Positions 26,101-34,900 of a DNA stretch of 64,000 nt are shown here, piece after piece. The translations under genes were made by a program, and so were the position numbers. The notes beneath the pieces are model-generated. The model saw only the letters and a program-made list of their open reading frames with translations, was not told the DNA's origin and did no database searches. Source of the stretch: Cardiocondyla obscurior (taxonomy: Eukaryota; Arthropoda; Insecta; Hymenoptera; Formicidae); assembly GCF_019399895.1 (NCBI RefSeq), contig NC_091878.1:3224001-3288000 (forward strand). The letters run 5' to 3'. The number at the start of each line of letters is the position of its first letter. Positions within the stretch are counted from its first letter, which is position 1.

Positions 26101-29100
26101 AATCCCAGGCCGCGCCGCACGGCCTAAACAAAAGTTACCGGTAGCACTTCCGCCGCCTGCATTAATCATTCACGATTATTTATCAAGGAAATTATTCAAA
26201 TCCCTCAGGAATCCCAACGTCGCGAAGCGGTATCCCTATCTGACTAACGTGTTCAAGGAATGGGGTCAGTATGAGATCGACTGGCCAGAATACGATCCTG
26301 CCAATCAAACGTATTTCAATCTGAGTAAGTCGGCAAAAATCCCGGTTTTGACCCTACCTCGTGTGATCGTTGAAAAAAAAATTCTTTACGCAATATTAGT
26401 AATTTCGATCAGTGCTTCCCGTTTACGTCGAAACAATCGTGATAAATAACAATAGCTGAATTTTATTGTTGTGCGAGCTTCGAGATTTAATTAATTCATT
26501 CCTAAATGAAAATTCCGTTTTATGGCTCGTTTCGCATATTATGCAATGTCCTATCTTCCGTGCAGCCATACCGCCTAACATAGGTGCGCACTATCGTTCG
26601 GCGGAGATGCAATTCTGGAATGAGGACCTGCCCAATCTGCTCCGGCACCCGAATAAAGACATCTCGAGCCCGACACGACCGAGAGGACCGCGACCGCAGA
26701 TTCTCGACTTTGCCGACGGGATTGGCAAATATGCCAACAAGACTGCCAGTCAGAAGTACGAAAGCTGCAATGCACGCGATAATTAATCTTTCGCCTTATG
26801 CGCTTAAAATTCCTCATCGGTTTGTCAATTACATTGCAACGTTCCATTTAAATAATCTTTTCCGAGATAACTCCACGAACTTTGTTTCTTAATTCGCAGA
26901 GAGTTTTCTACGTCCGTTTAAAATAAAACTAATGTTAATTTAAATAATTCGTTAAATTTCGTATCTTTAGCTTAGAATTATTATTACGCTTTTGCGTATC
27001 TCTATCAAACGTTATATAAAAACTTTTTTCAGCAGGTACACGACTCCGACCAGCATCACGAATTTTAACACGGAAAAAACACCGTTTTCCACGGTCGTTG
27101 CAACGAGCGGGGGGACCAAGGGGGAGGACTCCACGATAGAACCGAGCACGTTAAGAACCTCGTCAGCGTTGACGATGGTGATTGTCTTCTTCGTGGTGTT
27201 TATACTGATAAACTTCACAGCTTTCCTATACATCTATTATAGGAAGCAGAATGTGAAGGGAAAAGAGAAATCTTTAAAGCGGAGAGGCAGCGAGAAGAAA
27301 AACGACTCCGTCAAGAGGTCAAAGACTGATAAACACGAGAACCATTACGGCCAGCTAGGCTACAAAAGCGACAGCAAGCCAGATTTAAACGACGTGATAA
27401 AGAACGACAAGGCGTACGACAATAACTCCAACTTTGGACGCAGATCGAAGTTGTCGAGACAGAACTCAAGCTCCACCATTGACACCCACATTAAGGTCAG
27501 AGAATGGATTCAGCAAGAGATTGTTCATAGGTCAGTAAAATTTCGAATATTCCGCGCGCTGATAATTAATTTTTGACGTTTCTTTGCCCCGAAGCGCTTC
27601 AACATTAAAATTTTTAGCCCAATTATAAATAATTATTTGCATTTTGTTTTAATATAAATACTTTTGTGTTTTTATTAAAACTTATTTAACTATAGCTAAT
27701 GAAATTCAAACAATTAAATTGTTAATGATAAATGATGGCGATTAAAATTCGATTTACGAGACGGAATCATTAAACTTTCTAGCTTTCATAATTTTTCCTC
27801 CTGTCGAAAAAAATCTGTTACTGGATTTTTGTAATTAGAAATGTTATTGCGCTTTTAAAGGAATAGAGTTTAATGTAATTTACGTATTTTAGGGGTAAGC
27901 AATTGAATTAATTTATAGCTTCGGCGATAAGCCATTTGTCACTTTATTGTCGTTCTGCCGCACGATGTTCCCTTAGCAGTCAACGTTTCGAGTTCGATTT
28001 GTACGTCTTTCCTAATTGCTAAGAGCTAAAGACACTCGCGGAACGCTTACTCTCGCAAATTTGTCGATCGCGGTAAGGGGAGCGCGACCCAGTAATCCAA
28101 TTAAAGGTTTCACTTAAAAAGTGGCCGCTTTGAGACGCGATCTGTATTACTCAAATCAGTGAGAGCAGTTCCCTCTTTCTCTTTTTCGCTCTCAAACATT
28201 TCGTCAGACGTATTGACTCGCGGAAAACGTTGGCAAGTACCGGCCTACAAACTTAATTGAACTCGTCTTACCTCTTGACTTCGTCCCTCATTTATTTAAC
28301 AAGCATTTGGTTTGTTAATTTGCAATATTATTTCTATTTTTTTCTCGATATATAAAATTTAAAAAGAATATACATATAACTTAAAAAATATGCCACGCAC
28401 GCAGTAATAATAAAAAAAAAGAATCTGCTATGAAATTTGCAACATACGTAAATTGCATAATAAATATTTTATAAATGATTTTATGATATTTTGAATTCCT
28501 GAAAAAGAGAAAAATCTCTTTCTATGGATTATTAAATAAACTTTTTGCTTTCGGGTTGCGGTCTATTTGCGAAATTGTATTAATGTATAAATGTAAGTAA
28601 GCGCGTGTAAAATATGCGATGCGATATAAATATACGAAATGTGTTCAATTATAACTGTATTATAGAACATTTATCGCGCGTGAAATAGCCAAATATGAAA
28701 CATCATTAAGTGAATGTATATGCAATATACTTTTTTGCTTCGTACAAGATTAAAAGTGATTAATTTGGTCTGGGATGTGAAAGTACAACCGCTATTATTA
28801 CTCCTGGCTGTTATACCAAAATCGCCAAATTAACGCATACCTTTCATTTACGAAATTCGTAAAATGGTACTCTACGATCAATAATTTCCAATAATTGGAC
28901 CCAATTACTGGCCAGTTATAACAAATAGTAACATTAATAACTAATATTGAGTTTTGCGTAAAGTTTGGCAGAAATGTGTGTTGTTACACTAATTTGCATG
29001 GAAGAGCTTTATTTAAACAAAAATATTGAATTTTATCGTTTAAATATTTCACGCAACAGTGTCAAACGATATTACTTCTCTCGTAAGCAACTGATTGTAA

Positions 29101-31299
29101 TTATTAAAAGAAAATAACTACATGTTTAAAAAATTAAAGCAATATAAATTACAGTTTCTTTTTTTAACTAAATTTTATAACTAATAATTATAATGTAAAA
29201 ACGATTAACCCGTTAAACTGTTTATTTTCAAAATGCTTATAAAGTTAGTAAAACTTTTATCTTTTGAAATTTAATTTAATTTTGTTTTTTGTAGATGCTC
29301 GCCAAGATTTTTACGTAAAACGCGAGAAACCTTGCAGAAAGAACATCAAGAGAAACTGAGCAAGCAGCAGGAGGAAGAGAAGCAACGCATAGAGGAAGAA
29401 GCGCTGAAAGAGAGGAAGGACGAGCCGATTTACGCTGAAAGCCCGGCGCTGGTGGTGCGTCCAGGGAAAAAGTCAAAACTGCCGAAAATTTCAGTGGCCA
29501 TTGACGCAACTCCCGCGACCAGAACCGAATCTATTCTAAATCAAGTACCGATCGAATTGACAAAGAGTATCGAAATAGCAAACGAGCCGAGCCCGCGGCA
29601 ATTGATGGCCCCTGAAGTAGTTGTTATAGAGCACCATCATTCTAGAAGCGATCCCTTGCCGATGGAGAACATTCTGAAAGCGATGAAGCCCAACTTTTCC
29701 ACTCCGAGAATTTACGAGTCGGATTCGGGTAGCGCGAGCAGCCTGTACGCCAAAATTAATCCTAAACTTAAGTCTCGCCTGCCTCGCCTTGGCGCGGGAG
29801 CAAACGCGGAAGCGCCGCTGCCCGAGCAATCGAACGAGAGTCCTCGAGACGAAGAAATTTACGTCAAGGCTGGACCGATTTTAAAAACCTTCGGTACGAA
29901 CGACGTGAACGTCACATGCCGGGAGCCGGCTATGGAAAGAGAGTGCATCAGCCCCGAGGAAGCCTTGAGAACGATCAAACGTCGAAACTACCCGAAGGTT
30001 CTGCCGGACATCGAGAAGAGGCGGTCACTTCCGGCACCGAGTAGCCTCTTCGTTCCGAAGCAGTACGCGAACTCGTTGCAAGATTACAAGAGCGGTGCTC
30101 GTGCAAACTTGTTCTCTAATCAACCACCATTACCGCCTCCGAGAATATTCGGTACCTCTAAAAGCTTGGAGAAGGGCGGGTTCTTCGCGGAGGAGAACGA
30201 GAGCCTGGCCGAGAGCGAACCGATCACGACAAACCTGCACGTGGGACCGTTACTAAAACGGCCGGACTCCGCGAAAAATAACTCCGACCCTAACATAATC
30301 GACTCTCTGGAAGGAAATAGAAGTGTCCAGGCTGGCGGAAGTATGGACGCTATTTACGCCAATCCGAGGTGTCCGCTTCACGGGGCCCAGTATCCCTTCT
30401 CGCCAAGCTCCCAGAGTGTCGATGACGGTATTGGCAAGTCTTCCGGCCTTTTGGACGTGGGCAACCCAAATTGGTACAAACCGACAGCCAGCGAATCACC
30501 GGGCGTAATGACGTCGACCGCATCGGAACCGCAGATCGTGATCAGCAGAGATGAGAGGGATGCCGTTGGCGTCGCAACGCCGATGGCGGAACCGAAGATC
30601 GTGATCACACCAAGACTGGTTAATCCATGTCAGGTCAATCGACAGCCGAGTCCACCGGCGCGTCCCGAGGATAAGATCGAGCACGAATCACGGACGATCG
30701 ATCGTGCGCGAAACCAAGAATTACCGGAGGTCTTCAATACTTCCGGCGGCACGGCGGTTTCGAGAGAGGCGGAGAGGAGAGAGCCGCGGATAATTATTAC
30801 GGCGCGCGAGCCGAAGAATTGCGCCCCGGCGGGCGGTCTAAAGCAGCCGAAGATCATCATAAAGCCGACGGCGACTCTGCCGAGGAGCAGGGATCAAAGA
30901 AATATACCGAAGGTGTCAGCCATACCGTCGCCGGAACAGCAGAATTGTCAGAACAGCGAGCGGGACCGTGCGCTCGAGCAAAGGGAAAAGCCGTCCCTGA
31001 GGGAGAAGCCGAGGGTCACGAGGATCCCGTCGTTTTCACGCAGGCGGGAGGAACCCGGTATTGAAAGGCCGTCGTACGTAGAGAAGACAGAAATCGCGCC
31101 GAGAGCGGAGGCGCCGGCCAGTAAAATCACAAACGCGCCATCGACATCCGATGCCAGATCGGGCATACCTACGCCGGCGACAACGCCGACGTCGAAGAGC
31201 GAGAAGACCCCGAGTACGGACTCGTCGTCCGCCAGCAACGGGAATTCCAGCAACTCGAATACCGGTACGATCAAACGGAAGCCGGCGAACAAGAAATAA
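15770..31299 (+). CDS. Nlg: Neuroligin, 5'-partial, eleven exons (join 15770-15919, 17947-18141, 19654-19739, 20556-20752, 21066-21183, 21510-21749, 23418-23575, 26209-26324, 26566-26755, 27036-27530, 29295-31299)
   Basis: Postsynaptic cell-adhesion protein of the carboxylesterase-like family; family members bind neurexin across the synapse. Joined exons give about 1315 residues plus stop. Visible in order: FIHGESFEW and INFRLGILGF (esterase core), the inactive nucleophile elbow GHGTG, a cysteine pair NCPT..LCL, HGEELPYVLG, NWWCSFAYIGNPN, a Thr/Ser-rich stalk, one transmembrane helix (about 527-551), then a basic, disordered tail of about 764 residues. All introns are GT..AG and the reading frame closes across every junction. 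The signal peptide and first part of the ectodomain are missing and must lie left of the window. Hymenoptera carry several neuroligin genes; I cannot tell which paralog this is. The family assignment is near certain; exact ends at two tandem acceptors are less so. Confidence 0.95.
15920..17946 (+). other. Neuroligin intron between exons a and b
   Basis: Intron of 2027 bases with a GTAAAG start and TCGCAG end. It contains A/T runs (near 17646 and 17911) and a GC-rich stretch (16700-17250). The 121-codon open frame in that stretch (16917-17282) has no recognisable domain and no splice support, so I do not call it a gene. Confidence 0.85.
17947..18141 (+). CDS. Nlg: Neuroligin exon b, inactive nucleophile elbow
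   Basis: It encodes GFLRPGIRDDTASNFGLLDQ, then the helix after it and the elbow VGHGTGA near 18075-18095. In active esterases the central residue of G-x-S-x-G is serine; here it is glycine (codon 18084-18086), so the protein cannot be a serine hydrolase. Entry is two bases and exit one base of split codons, which joins cleanly to the neighbouring exons. Confidence 0.95.
18142..19653 (+). other. Neuroligin intron between exons b and c
   Basis: Intron of 1512 bases, GTACG donor and GCGCAG acceptor. I see no extra exon in it. The open frames on both strands near 18.7-19.4 kb look like chance frames. Confidence 0.8.
19654..19739 (+). CDS. Nlg: Neuroligin exon c
   Basis: Short exon of 86 bases. 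It encodes LFKRAILMSGSAMSADAIGK followed by APLQITKQ. The FKRAI-MSGSA block is the family-typical segment after the nucleophile elbow. It ends on a whole codon at CAG|GTAAAG. Confidence 0.94.
19740..20555 (+). other. Neuroligin intron between exons c and d
   Basis: Intron of 816 bases, with an AT-rich left two thirds and a GC-richer end. The acceptor is TTTTTCAG. No further exon is seen. Confidence 0.8.
20556..20752 (+). CDS. Nlg: Neuroligin exon d
   Basis: It encodes VAHALNCPTSSDSELALCLR and then a segment with YVPAYAPLIDRAVIPDKP. The two cysteines match the conserved disulfide pair in this part of cholinesterase-like ectodomains. It leaves two bases (AG) of a split Arg codon that the next exon completes. 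Confidence 0.95.
20753..21065 (+). other. Neuroligin intron between exons d and e
   Basis: Intron of 313 bases, donor GTACGG and acceptor TTTCCAG. Nothing else is seen in it. Confidence 0.85.
21066..21183 (+). CDS. Nlg: Neuroligin exon e
   Basis: It encodes FDLMYGVTESEKFHILPPVA and a following helix ending ILRDHAK. The YGVTESEKF segment aligns by position with the loop that carries the catalytic acidic residue in esterases; a Glu (codon 21091-21093) is present there. It ends on a whole codon before GTAAAT. Confidence 0.94.
21184..21509 (+). other. Neuroligin intron between exons e and f
   Basis: Intron of 326 bases, pyrimidine-rich in the middle, with a CATCTTCAG acceptor. No other signal was seen. 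Confidence 0.85.
21510..21749 (+). CDS. Nlg: Neuroligin exon f
   Basis: It encodes exactly 80 residues, starting ATHELEPELILSKVLERYGD and ending YMYVFSHPKAMQDYSG. The helix-rich segment followed by the Y-x-Y-x-F-x-H strand is typical of the C-terminal half of neuroligin ectodomains. Both ends are on whole codons; the donor is GTAAGT. Confidence 0.95.
22813..22888 (+). other. Pyrimidine tract with an acceptor-like CAG inside an intron
   Basis: About 75 bases of mostly C and T ending CTCCCGCAG. It would be a strong 3' splice site, but no long coding exon follows. Read in the phase of exon f, the next codons run 13 residues to a stop. Confidence 0.4.
23157..23186. repeat. (AT)15 microsatellite
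   Basis: Uninterrupted AT dinucleotide run in the intron between exons f and g. Confidence 0.95.
23418..23575 (+). CDS. Nlg: Neuroligin exon g
   Basis: It encodes HTVHGEELPYVLGVPLDG, then a segment ending EAIMNWWCSFAYIG. The HGEELPYVLG block aligns with the HGYEIEFVFG block of cholinesterases, so the catalytic-His position (codon 23439-23441) is still His. The acceptor could be CAG at 23417 or six bases later at CAACAG; both keep the frame and differ by two Gln codons. Two bases of a split Gly codon are left at the donor. Confidence 0.94.
23576..26208 (+). other. Neuroligin intron between exons g and h
   Basis: Largest intron inside the visible coding region, 2633 bases. It is AT-rich with T runs (24607-24668, 25680-25698). 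No exon, RNA gene or intact transposon was recognised. Confidence 0.8.
26209..26324 (+). CDS. Nlg: Neuroligin exon h
   Basis: It encodes NPNVAKRYPYLTNVFKEWGQ and continues to NQTYFNL. Joined to exon g it gives the FAYIGNPN motif equivalent to the W-x-N-F-A-x-x-G-x-P-N region of the family. An N-Q-T sequon lies near the end, and a second (N-L-T) is completed across the splice to exon i. Confidence 0.94.
26566..26755 (+). CDS. Nlg: Neuroligin exon i, end of the globular ectodomain
   Basis: It encodes IPPNIGAHYRSAEMQFWNED, then a region reaching NKTASQ. The R-x-x-x-x-x-F-W motif is the final conserved helix of the cholinesterase-like domain, and the stalk starts after it. I chose the GTACGA donor at 26756 because its phase fits the next exon. 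If the intron is not removed, the frame stops 30 bases later at 26786. Confidence 0.92.
27036..27530 (+). CDS. Nlg: Neuroligin exon j, stalk, transmembrane helix and start of the tail
   Basis: It encodes a Thr/Ser-rich stalk (TTPTSITNF...), one hydrophobic helix of about 25 residues at 27166-27240 (starts ALTMVIVFF, ends LYIYY), and a strongly basic stop-transfer region RKQNVKGKEKSLKRRG. A Ser-rich segment and VREWIQQEIVH follow. The acceptor is a CAGCAG pair; I used the second. The donor CATAG|GTCAGT leaves AG, and the next exon supplies A to make Arg. Confidence 0.93.
27531..29294 (+). other. Neuroligin intron between exons j and k
   Basis: Intron of 1764 bases, very AT-rich in its right half. 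It ends in TTTTTTGTAG. No other feature was seen. Confidence 0.85.
29295..31299 (+). CDS. Nlg: Neuroligin exon k, large last exon with most of the cytoplasmic tail
   Basis: A 2005-base exon encoding the last 667 residues. It opens with CSPRFLRKTRETLQKE and a charged stretch, about 40 residues rich in E, K and Q, likely a coiled coil. The rest is Pro/Ser/charged and probably disordered. Repeated short motifs stand out: [E/Q]-P-x-I-[V/I]-I at 30525, 30589, 30781 and 30844, and acidic-x-I-Y-[A/V] at about 29422, 29851 and 30346. The protein ends in a Ser/Asn/Thr-rich run and GTIKRKPANKK, without the usual neuroligin PDZ-binding end. The frame is open over the full exon and keeps clear codon structure. 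Confidence 0.95.
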
Positions 31300-31870
31300 T
31301 TGGCGGCGGCCAATTCGAGAGCCACGCGTTATATCCCGTTCTATTTCGCGTAGGTGGAATGCAGATGGGTCTCTACCATTCCGGCTAAGTGTCGATACAA
31401 TTCTCTCATGGCGTCCAATCTTCTCCGCGAGATTCACAAGCGCGCCACGATACCCGCAAAATTAACAAGCCGCTATTTTCTATACAGGCCTATTTTAAAT
31501 TGTATTTTTTTTTAAACCTATTTTGTCTTATTTATATGTACGACGCCGAATTCGTTGTATTATAAAATTATTTTCTAAGATTAGCGCTATTTATTATTAT
31601 TCTAAACATAGACGTTGCAGTAACGTGTGTTAAATTGTATTTAGCAACGCTAGTGCATTTCATCTGCATGTATCGTTCGTATTATCATCATTATATTAAT
31701 TGCATTGTGCTATTTTTTTATTACTTAGAATAACGGCGGACGCACGTAATCAAAAACTGTATATCGTGTAAATAATAACGCTGTGAACGTTTAAAATTCA
31801 TGTTAGTTCGAGTAGCGTGACGGTATTTTTAAGATACAAACCATATTAAATAAATGAAATCGAGCCACAT
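31300..31870 (+). other. Neuroligin 3' UTR
   Basis: AT-rich sequence directly after the stop codon with no long frame. It likely ends shortly after the first good polyadenylation signal. The exact cleavage site is not visible; a second signal lies 138 bases further on. Confidence 0.65.
31849..31854 (+). terminator. Polyadenylation signal AATAAA
   Basis: First canonical hexamer that I noticed in the neuroligin 3' UTR, about 550 bases past the stop. Confidence 0.6.
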
Positions 31871-31986
31871 TACGTCTGTAAGATATTACAATTGTTCGAG
31901 CGATTTTAAATCGATCTCGAATATAGACTAGATGATAAAGATTTATGAAACATTCGCTCTTTTGTACGCCGACAACTTTATACGAT

Positions 31987-31992
31987 AATAAA
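31987..31992 (+). terminator. Alternative polyadenylation signal AATAAA
   Basis: Second canonical hexamer, followed within 20 bases by T-rich sequence (TTTTTC). It may give a slightly longer transcript. Confidence 0.4.
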
Positions 31993-34900
31993 CGTTTTTC
32001 GTACTTTTTCAAGAGAACACCCGAGTATATCTCGCATCACCGTCTCGTCATTTCCTCCCGTTTTACGCAAACACCATATCGTGTAGCCCGTGACGTAACA
32101 CGCGTCCTGCAAACTTTGTTATTAAGTGAGACGGGTCTATAAGTCGCGCAGATGCAGCGGCGAACGGCGAGGTAAAGTGGTCGGCGAGTTCTCACTTATA
32201 TTACCGGTGGATCGAATTGATTTTCAAAGTTCGCCCGATAATGGGATTCTCCTCTTCTCTAACGTCGTCGCGTGGAAAGGAAAAGGCCATTTTCACGTGA
32301 GCCCGGCCGCCCACCCTCCCGCAATCACTCTGTCTCTATCTCCTGTCGCTCCGCTCCTTCGTTCTCCTTTTCTCGTGTTTTCGTTTCATCTTGTTCTATG
32401 TCATTCGACCCGGTCGAAAGCGCCACCCCGATCAGAGTTCAAGGGGCGAAAAAAGACGGGGCGGCTGTTTTGACGGGACGTCGCGAGAGCTTTGATGAAA
32501 TTGGGTTTCCAAAACCGCGGTGACGTCTAATGGCACGGTAAAGAATAATTTTTTCTTTCAAAGCGACGTTTAGAAATATAAATTAATAATAAAGCAGCTT
32601 CGCATAATTTTTACTTGCCGCGAAAGAGGAGAAAAAATAAGTTTGATTTTAAGCTAATCAGAAATTTTCCATGTAAATTATTTCGAAATATGTATTCAGA
32701 TTCGGTTTGCACGAGAGAGGTTCATCAATTTATCGCACCGAGCTGCAAGACACGAGTAATCTGACAGCGATAACTCGGTCAGGTCCTCGGAGCTGGAATA
32801 TGCATCTCTAAGTTGGACGTTTAGACGCCGGTGTTGTCCTCTGTCTTATGCGACAGAGCGTAACCAGTAATCATCCACCGCGCACGACGTATGGGGAAGG
32901 TGCCGTGACAGATGCGTGGCACTGCGTGACCCATTGTCAGAATGATATACTATCAGAAGTAACGGAGGGAACAAAAGCCGGTGAGACGTCTTCTAGAGAT
33001 GCCCCCCGGGGCTCGACTCCGATTTCTGCAGAGCCGCAATAATCGCGCCGTTGAAATAGAATGACAATCTTCATTTTTCACTCTCGGGTTTTTACCGTTC
33101 GGATAATAACAACTATTTTTTTTTCTTTTTTTTTTCTTGTGTGTAAAACATTTTTTTTCCGCAATACAATAATGATTTTCGCAGGTGTTAGTTATTTGAA
33201 ATCTTTATCGACCTCGTAAATGAATGATAAAAATAATTAAATTCTCGAAAAGTATCGCGTAGTGTATGAACAAATAGAAATTATTTATGCGGTGAGTTAA
33301 ATTAGTGCAAATTACGTTGTTAAATTTATATGTATACAAAATTAATGATTTAAGCCGATTTTAATAAGCACAGTTATGCTACATAAGTCTGCAATCAACG
33401 TGCCGACGAGTGAGGTAATTTCCGTACAGTGATTATCTGCGGCACGCGCGTCTAATTATCACACGATAATCAACGATTAAGCACGAACCTGCGCGGCAGC
33501 CTCATTATTATGCCTCGGACGGCGTTAGAGGGCTGCAAATGCATAGATACATAATTTCGTCTTCTCCGTCTGAACCAATTAATAAATTTGTACGGGTTAC
33601 CGGCTCCTCTCATCTCTTTCACCCTCTCTGGACAAGGTCGGTCCGCCTATTTCCACCAGTGGCCATTGTTTCCAAGACAATGCCGACTACTTGGCAGTTA
33701 GAATACATTGTTTGAATACACTGCTCGAGAGGTGGTCACTGAACGTGATGTCAGATTAATTAGATTTCGAAGTGAAACACGGGGCCTCCAAATAACTCTC
33801 CGTTAATTAGAACGCATGTGCAGCTACGATAACCGCGTAAAAAATTGTTTTAATAATTCTTTAACGAAGAAAGATTTTTTTCTTTTACGAATGATTGATG
33901 GCTATTCACCTCTTTCGCGTGTCCATCTCGATTAATTTATGTTAATAGCTTCCTTATTTAGAAATCGTTCAAGTCATGACTCTTTCGAGTGTAGCGTTAG
34001 TTATTCGTGCACGCAATGCTAATTATTATTATATATATGTATAAAAAAAAGAAATGCGCGTTGATACGATTGAGAGCCAACATTGCGTATAATTTTGTAA
34101 ACAATCTTTTTCCTGGTTTCAAGCTGAGCGTAGGAGATAAACGACAGCGGAGCGTTCAGTGGAAATGACAGTAATCGGGAAGACCGCGGCCGTCTCCAGT
34201 AGTAAAAGTTTCCATTGGCGAGATTTGTAATCTCTATCGGGTCCGAAGATTTCAATTCCACGGATTTCAGAAGTAACGTCCAAGAACAATATCTGTACAA
34301 TTTAAAAGGATTAAAGTATCTTGAGATCCGGGAAATCGTTCCTCTCCTCCTACTCCCAAAATAAATAAAAATTCTATATGTAAAAAAAAAAACCTCTGAG
34401 AGTTCAAAGATCTACGATTGCAAGGGCGGAAAAGGTACACTCGAACGTCCGAAGACGGTCGGGAAAATTCTTGAGCAAGATACAAACGGAAGCAGATCTA
34501 AAGAAAATATCCTTAAAGGTAGCTTATCTTGCCTCGAAACAGCTCTGATCCACGAAGAAACAATTCCGGCGCTTGTGATACCCCACGTCTGATAGTTATC
34601 GGACGTTCATTAAGCTTCTTTTTTTTTTTATCAATCAACTTCACATTTTTCACCGCTTTTTTTTTTATAAAAAAAAAAGAAATGTTGTTCCAAAAAAGTT
34701 TAATGTACCGAAATTGAAAAGAAAATTAATATCGAAATCAGGAACAGCTATTAGATCGATTGTTTAGAAGTTTCTGAAATTGTTATTAAATTACGTATCG
34801 CGACTGAAAAGACGATGCTTTCCAGCTAACTAATCAGGTACCAATACAGGCACAGCAATTCTTTATGAAGCAAGTTCCGTAGGATAACTTCATTAATGTT

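Noticed and set aside
30948..31437. Long antisense frames over the last neuroligin exon
   Set aside because: They mirror the codon structure of the real + strand exon, so they are shadows of it.
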